Both the position numbers and the translations under genes were made by a program. The notes beneath the pieces are model-generated. The model was not told where the DNA came from and made no database searches. It saw only the letters and a list, made by a program, of their open reading frames with translations. A DNA stretch of 64,000 bases from Streptomyces sp. HM190 (GTDB lineage Bacteria > Actinomycetota > Actinomycetes > Streptomycetales > Streptomycetaceae): positions 3,658,001 through 3,722,000 of the forward strand of contig NZ_CP047318.1 in the NCBI RefSeq assembly GCF_009857135.1, given 5' to 3'. Positions 60,132 to 64,000 of the stretch are shown here, in pieces. Numbering within the stretch: the first letter of the stretch is position 1; every line of letters starts with the position of its first letter.

Positions 60132-60770
60132 TCAGCTCGCACCCCCGTGAGGTCCGGAGGACCGCTCGTGCCGCTCGGCGGCCGGGGCGCCCGCGCCGTC
60201 GGCCGACCTCGGGTGGTCCCCGCCGCAGATCTGGTCGACGGCATGGGTGAGCAGGGTTTCCAGGACGGCCAGACCGTCCCGTACACCGCCGGTGGAGCCC
60301 GGCAGGTTGACGATCAGGGTGCGGCCGGCGACTCCCGCGAGGCCCCGGGAGAGCGCCGCCGTGGGCACCTTGTCCCGGCCGTACGCCCGGATCGCCTCGG
60401 GGATGCCGGGCACCTCGTGGTCGAGGAGCGCGCGGGTCGCCTCGGGGGTGCGGTCGGTGGGCGACAGGCCCGTACCGCCGGTCGTCACGATCACGTCGTA
60501 CCCGGCGGCCACGCCCGCGCGCAGCGCCGCCTCCACGGGGTCCCCGTCGGGCACCACCTGCGGGCCCTCCACGGCGAACCCGAACCGCGTCAGCCCTTCG
60601 GCGATCAGCGGCCCGCCCTTGTCCTCGTAGACCCCGGCGGACGCCCGGTTGGAGGCGGTCACGACGAGCGCGCGGTAGGGGGCGCGAGCACCCTCGGCGG
60701 AGGTGGGGGCGACGGCGGAGGCCGATCCGTGCGGGGCGGGGTCGGGGGACGGGTGCGGGGCGGCGGTCAT
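60132..60770 (-). CDS. mog: MogA/MoaB-type molybdenum cofactor protein
   Basis: 212 residues with an Ala/Pro-rich N-terminal extension of about 35 residues. The MoCF domain starts RALVVTASNRASAGVYEDKGGPLIAEGL; the MPT-binding loop is VIVTTGGTGLSPTDRTPEATRALLDHEVPGIPEAIR. Such proteins adenylate molybdopterin. The ATG overlaps the moaC stop by 4 bp. The C-terminal 30 residues are low complexity. Inside the galU-moeA-moaC-mog-rimJ-sepX cluster. Confidence 0.92.
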   Translation of the reverse strand: MTAAPHPSPDPAPHGSASAVAPTSAEGARAPYRALVVTASNRASAGVYEDKGGPLIAEGLTRFGFAVEGPQVVPDGDPVEAALRAGVAAGYDVIVTTGGTGLSPTDRTPEATRALLDHEVPGIPEAIRAYGRDKVPTAALSRGLAGVAGRTLIVNLPGSTGGVRDGLAVLETLLTHAVDQICGGDHPRSADGAGAPAAERHERSSGPHGGAS

Positions 60771-61249
60771 GAGCGGCTCCAGTCGCCCGACTTGCCGCCC
60801 GTCTTCTCCTCGACGCGCACGTCCGTGATGACCGCGGCCTTGTCGACGGCCTTGACCATGTCGATCACGGTGAGCGCGGCGACGGACACGGCGGTGAGGG
60901 CCTCCATCTCGACGCCCGTGCGGTCCGTGGTCTTCACGGTCGCCAGGATCTCGACGGCGTCGTCCGCGACGGACAGATCGAGCCTGACGCCCGACACCGA
61001 CAGCGGGTGGCAGAGCGGGATGAGATCGGGGGTGCGCTTGGCGCCCATGATCCCGGCGATACGCGCGGTGGCGAGGGCGTCGCCCTTGGGGACGCCCTCG
61101 CCGCGCAGCAGCTCGACCACCCTGGGTGAGACCAGGACCCGGCCGCTGGCGCGGGCGGTGCGCGCGGTCACGTCCTTCCCTGAGACGTCGACCATGCGCG
61201 CGGCGCCCGCCTCGTCGATGTGGGTCAGTCGGTCCTGCGGCGTACTCAT
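60767..61249 (-). CDS. moaC: Cyclic pyranopterin monophosphate synthase
   Basis: A 160-residue enzyme that makes cyclic pyranopterin monophosphate in molybdopterin synthesis. The signature residues appear in LIPLCHPLSVSGVRLDL and KTTDRTGVEMEALTAVSVAALTVIDMVKAVDK, and the catalytic Lys in VEEKTGGKSG. Length fits MoaC. It starts 130 bp after the moeA stop; no terminator is seen between. The ATG is at 61249. Confidence 0.95.
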   Translation of the reverse strand: MSTPQDRLTHIDEAGAARMVDVSGKDVTARTARASGRVLVSPRVVELLRGEGVPKGDALATARIAGIMGAKRTPDLIPLCHPLSVSGVRLDLSVADDAVEILATVKTTDRTGVEMEALTAVSVAALTVIDMVKAVDKAAVITDVRVEEKTGGKSGDWSRS

Positions 61250-61379
61250 GGTGGTGTGGCGCTCCCGGTCGGGGCCCGTCGCGGCGCGGCGCGCGGCCTG
61301 TTGTGCGCGACACGGTACGCCACCCTCGGCGGTTCGGCCGAGCAGGACCGCTGCGGGCGCAGATCGCCTCCGCGGACCC

Positions 61380-62702
61380 TCAGCCCAGCAGGACGACCTC
61401 GACCTCCGTGCCGGGCTCGACGGACTCGGTGTCCTCGGGGATCACGATCAGCGCGTCGGCCTGCGCCAGGGCCGCGACCAGGTGCGATCCTGCGCCCCCC
61501 ACGGGCGTGACCTGTCCGTCGGCGTACGTGCCGCGCAGGAACTGCCGGCGCCCGGCGGGCGAGGCCAGCGCCTTGGGTGCCCGCAGGGTCGCCGTGGTCG
61601 TCGGACGGTGGACGTCCTCCAGGCCCATCAGGGTGCGGATGGCGGGCCGGACGAACAGTTCGAAGGAGACGTACGACGACACCGGGTTGCCCGGAAGGGC
61701 AAGCAGCGGGGTGTGGTCGGGGCCGATGGTGCCGAAGCCCTGGGGTTTGCCGGGCTGCATGGCGAGCTTGCGGAAGTCGATGCCGGCGCCCTCCTCGTCC
61801 TCGTCGGCGACGGACTCCAGGGCCTCCTTGACGACGTCGTACGCCCCGACGCTGACGCCGCCGGTGGTGACCACGAGGTCGGCACGGACGAGCTGGTCGT
61901 CGATGGTGGCGCGGAGGGTCTCGGCGTCGTCGGCGACGGCGCCGACACGGTAGGCGATCGCGCCGGCGTCGCGGGCGGCGGCGGTGAGGGCGAAGCTGTT
62001 GGAGTCGTAGATCTGGCCGGCGGCCAACTGCTCGCCCGGCGGGATCAGTTCGCTGCCGGTGGAGAGCACCACCACGCGCGGGCGCGGGCGTACGCGTACC
62101 GACGCGCGGCCGATGGCGGCGAGCAGGCCGAGCTGCGGCGGGCCGAGGACGGTGCCCGCGGCGAGGGCGCGCTCCCCGGCCCGCACGTCGCTGCCCTTCG
62201 CGCGGACGTGCGCGCGTGCCTCGGCACCGCGGTGCACGGCGACCTGGCCGGTGGCGTCGTCGGGGCTCGCGCTGCGGGCGCGCATCCCGAAGACGGGGCC
62301 CTCGCCGAGGCCGCCGTCGGTCCACTCCACGGGGATGACGGTCTCGGCGCCGGGCGGCAGGGGGGCACCGGTCATGATGCGGGCGGCCTCGCCGGGCCCC
62401 ACGTGGGGCTGTTCGGCCGCGCCCGCCGCCACGTCCCCGACGACCGTGAGCACGGCCGGGAACTCCTCGCTCGCGCCCGCGACATCGGCGACCCGCACCG
62501 CGTACCCGTCCATGGAGCTGTTGTCGAACGGCGGCAGCGACACCGGCACCGTGACGTCCTCGACCAGGACGCAGCCCTGGGCGTCGAGGAGCTGCAGCTC
62601 GATGGGTTCCAGGGGGCGGACGGTGGCGAGGACGTCCTCCAGGTGCTCGGTCACCGACCACAGGTGGTCACGGTCGGTGGCGCGGGTCGCGGCGCTGCTC
62701 AA
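61380..62702 (-). CDS. glp: MoeA-family protein, probable Glp (gephyrin-like) divisome partner
   Basis: 440 residues of full-length MoeA/gephyrin-E fold. The N-terminus is followed by PPFDNSSMDGYAVR (about 57-70) and IMTGAPLPPGAETVIPVE; the MoCF domain contains VVTTGGVSVGAYD. Normally it inserts molybdate into molybdopterin. In actinobacteria the copy next to sepX/glpR is the cell-division protein Glp, which binds FtsZ. Neighbouring sepX in the same cluster supports this. The start is TTG at 62702 with GGAG in the galU 3' end, 5 bp after the galU stop. Confidence 0.85.
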   Translation of the reverse strand: MSSAATRATDRDHLWSVTEHLEDVLATVRPLEPIELQLLDAQGCVLVEDVTVPVSLPPFDNSSMDGYAVRVADVAGASEEFPAVLTVVGDVAAGAAEQPHVGPGEAARIMTGAPLPPGAETVIPVEWTDGGLGEGPVFGMRARSASPDDATGQVAVHRGAEARAHVRAKGSDVRAGERALAAGTVLGPPQLGLLAAIGRASVRVRPRPRVVVLSTGSELIPPGEQLAAGQIYDSNSFALTAAARDAGAIAYRVGAVADDAETLRATIDDQLVRADLVVTTGGVSVGAYDVVKEALESVADEDEEGAGIDFRKLAMQPGKPQGFGTIGPDHTPLLALPGNPVSSYVSFELFVRPAIRTLMGLEDVHRPTTTATLRAPKALASPAGRRQFLRGTYADGQVTPVGGAGSHLVAALAQADALIVIPEDTESVEPGTEVEVVLLG

Positions 62703-62707
62703 AGTGG

Positions 62708-63610
62708 CTACATCTCCTCGGCTACGAAACTACGAAGCCAGGTCCGGAAGTCCGGGCCCAGGTCTTCACGTTCGCACGCGAGTCTGACAATGGCACGCAG
62801 ATAGTCGCCACGGTCCCCGGTGTCATAGCGGCGGCCCTTGAAGACCACGCCGTGCACGGGGCCGCCGACCTTCTCGTCCGCGGCGAGCTGCTGGAGGGCG
62901 TCGGTGAGCTGGATCTCGCCGCCGCGGCCCGGCTCGGTCTTGCGCAGGACGTCGAAGATCTGCGGGGCGAGGACATAGCGGCCGATGATCGCGTAGTTCG
63001 ACGGGGCGTCGGCCGGGTCGGGCTTCTCGACCAGGCCCGTGACCTTGACGACGTCGCCGTCCTCGGTGCGCTCGACGGCGGCGCAGCCGTAGAGGTGGAT
63101 CTGCTCGGGGGCGACCTCCATGAGGGCGATGACGCTGCCGCCGTGCAGCTCCTGGATCTCGACCATGCGCTGGAGGAGCGGGTCGCGGGGGTCGATCAGG
63201 TCGTCGCCGAGGAGGACCGCGAAGGGCTCGTTGCCCACGTGGGGTGCGGCGCACAGGACGGCGTGACCGAGGCCCCTGGGGTCGCCCTGGCGGACGTAGT
63301 GGATGGTCGCGAGGTCGCTGGACTCCTGGACCTTGGCGAGCTTGCTGCCGTCGCCCTTCCGCTCCAGGGCCGACTCCAGCTCGTGGTTGCGGTCGAAGTG
63401 GTCCTCAAGGGGACGCTTGTTGCGTCCGGTGATCATCAGGACGTCGTCGAGCCCCGCCGCCGCGGCCTCTTCCACCACGTACTGGATCGCCGGCTTGTCC
63501 ACGACCGGCAGCATCTCCTTCGGAGTGGCTTTGGTGGCCGGGAGAAAGCGAGTGCCGAGACCCGCGGCGGGAATGACAGCCTTACTGATCCTGGGGTTCG
63601 CCTCAGTCAT
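62708..63610 (-). CDS. galU: UTP-glucose-1-phosphate uridylyltransferase
   Basis: A 300-residue nucleotidyltransferase that makes UDP-glucose. PAAGLGTRFLPATKATPKEMLPVVDKPAIQYVVEEA (about 15-50) holds the GxGTRxLPxTK nucleotide-binding motif, and VEKPDP near 205 and GEIQLTDALQ near 240 are typical GalU. It links to the galactose pathway earlier in the window through UDP-glucose. ATG at 63610 is the usual start; 63622 is also possible. First gene of the galU-glp cluster, divergent from the cyclo-ligase gene. Confidence 0.95.
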   Translation of the reverse strand: MTEANPRISKAVIPAAGLGTRFLPATKATPKEMLPVVDKPAIQYVVEEAAAAGLDDVLMITGRNKRPLEDHFDRNHELESALERKGDGSKLAKVQESSDLATIHYVRQGDPRGLGHAVLCAAPHVGNEPFAVLLGDDLIDPRDPLLQRMVEIQELHGGSVIALMEVAPEQIHLYGCAAVERTEDGDVVKVTGLVEKPDPADAPSNYAIIGRYVLAPQIFDVLRKTEPGRGGEIQLTDALQQLAADEKVGGPVHGVVFKGRRYDTGDRGDYLRAIVRLACEREDLGPDFRTWLRSFVAEEM

Positions 63611-63703
63611 GTCCGCAACCATATCCGGTGCCTTTAGGAAGATTCTGTGGCTCCGGTTAATTCGCTCTCATATGAGCAGATTAGAAGGGTACTGGAGCAA
63701 CCT

Positions 63704-64000
63704 GTGAGCCAGATGGGTCGTGAAGCAAAGCCTCCCAAGAGAACGTTGCGCACAGAGTTCCTCGCGGTGAGGAACGGGTTGACGGACGATGACGTGCGGA
63801 TATCGGCGGACGCCCTGGCCGGCCGGGCCCTCGGTCTGCCCGAACTGGCGCAGGCGCGCACGGTCGCGGCGTACGTCTCCGTGGGGCGCGAACCGGGAAC
63901 CCTCGCGCTCCTCGACATGCTCCGCGCGCGGGGGGTGCGCGTCCTGCTGCCGGCCCTCCTGCCGGACAACGACCTCGACTGGGGCGTGTACGAGGGAGCG
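63704..64000 (+). CDS. 5-formyltetrahydrofolate cyclo-ligase, 3' end outside window
   Basis: 99 codons open to the window edge. GTG at 63704 with GGAG eight bases upstream, or ATG at 63713. The sequence KRTLRTEFLAVRNGLTDDDVRISADALAGRALGLPELAQARTVAAYVSVGREPGTLALLDMLRARGVRVLLPALLPDNDLDWGVYEGA shows the YVS.GREP...L...GVRVLLP pattern of 5-FTHF cyclo-ligase (YgfA/MTHFS). It converts 5-formyl- to 5,10-methenyl-THF. Divergent from galU; 93 bp between holds the AT-rich promoter region. Confidence 0.9.
   Translation, partial: MSQMGREAKPPKRTLRTEFLAVRNGLTDDDVRISADALAGRALGLPELAQARTVAAYVSVGREPGTLALLDMLRARGVRVLLPALLPDNDLDWGVYEGA

Overview
The window is high-GC actinobacterial DNA from a Streptomyces-type chromosome. 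The support is codon use with G/C in third positions, many GTG starts and 4-bp ATGA/GTGA gene overlaps, an SsgA-like sporulation protein, a DUF397/DUF5753 pair, and a gene order (galT-galE-galK; tatD-rpfB-ksgA-ispE beside rsmI and pmt; galU-moeA-moaC-mog-rimJ-sepX) known from Streptomyces and partly from mycobacteria. It reads mostly as core chromosome. I see no prophage, CRISPR array, transposase, rRNA or polyketide/NRPS genes.

Layout. (1) 1-5300, minus strand: part of a type VII secretion-associated operon with a mycosin protease, WXG/PPE-like substrates and a large protein cut by the window edge. (2) 5600-9400: the galactose operon galT-galE-galK. (3) 9400-16400: a headless DUF5753 regulator with its DUF397 partner, a secreted serine hydrolase, a response regulator lacking its phospho-acceptor Asp, and two tandem membrane-anchored PQQ-type beta-propeller proteins. 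(4) 16760-28700: ABC-F protein, acyltransferase, ispE, ksgA, rpfB, tatD, a zinc-ribbon protein and rsmI on the minus strand, with pmt divergent. (5) 28950-32500: two tandem penicillin-binding transpeptidases. (6) 32500-37800: small metabolic genes, then ohrR-ohr for peroxide defence. (7) 37800-40530: a nickel/cobalt ECF transporter under a near-perfect Nur box. (8) 40680-44200: SsgA-like protein, histidine phosphatase, a zeta-toxin-like kinase with a small coupled partner, DinB. (9) 44400-51400: MMPL exporter with a TetR regulator and paired palindromic operators, then a tricorn-type S41 protease. (10) 51450-55730: SDR, hydrolase and Baeyer-Villiger-type monooxygenase in one overlapping operon, divergent from a MerR regulator. 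(11) 55750-64000: xthA, GNAT, tRNA-Ala, then the sepX-rimJ-mog-moaC-moeA/glp-galU cell-division/molybdopterin cluster and the start of 5-formyl-THF cyclo-ligase.

The most unusual structure is non-coding. Two MITE-like elements (107 and 170 bp) have matching 26-bp terminal inverted repeats. A dispersed intergenic repeat family includes a 252-bp palindromic copy. Short tandem duplications sit on or next to the stop codons of at least five genes (galE, galK, an EstB-like hydrolase, the zeta kinase and a hypothetical protein). Other leads are the Nur box, the paired TetR operators, a 15-bp hairpin that buries the tatD start, and the Glp/SepX division pair. I do not see a clearly new multi-gene system; the secretion-associated operon at the left edge is the best candidate but is cut off.
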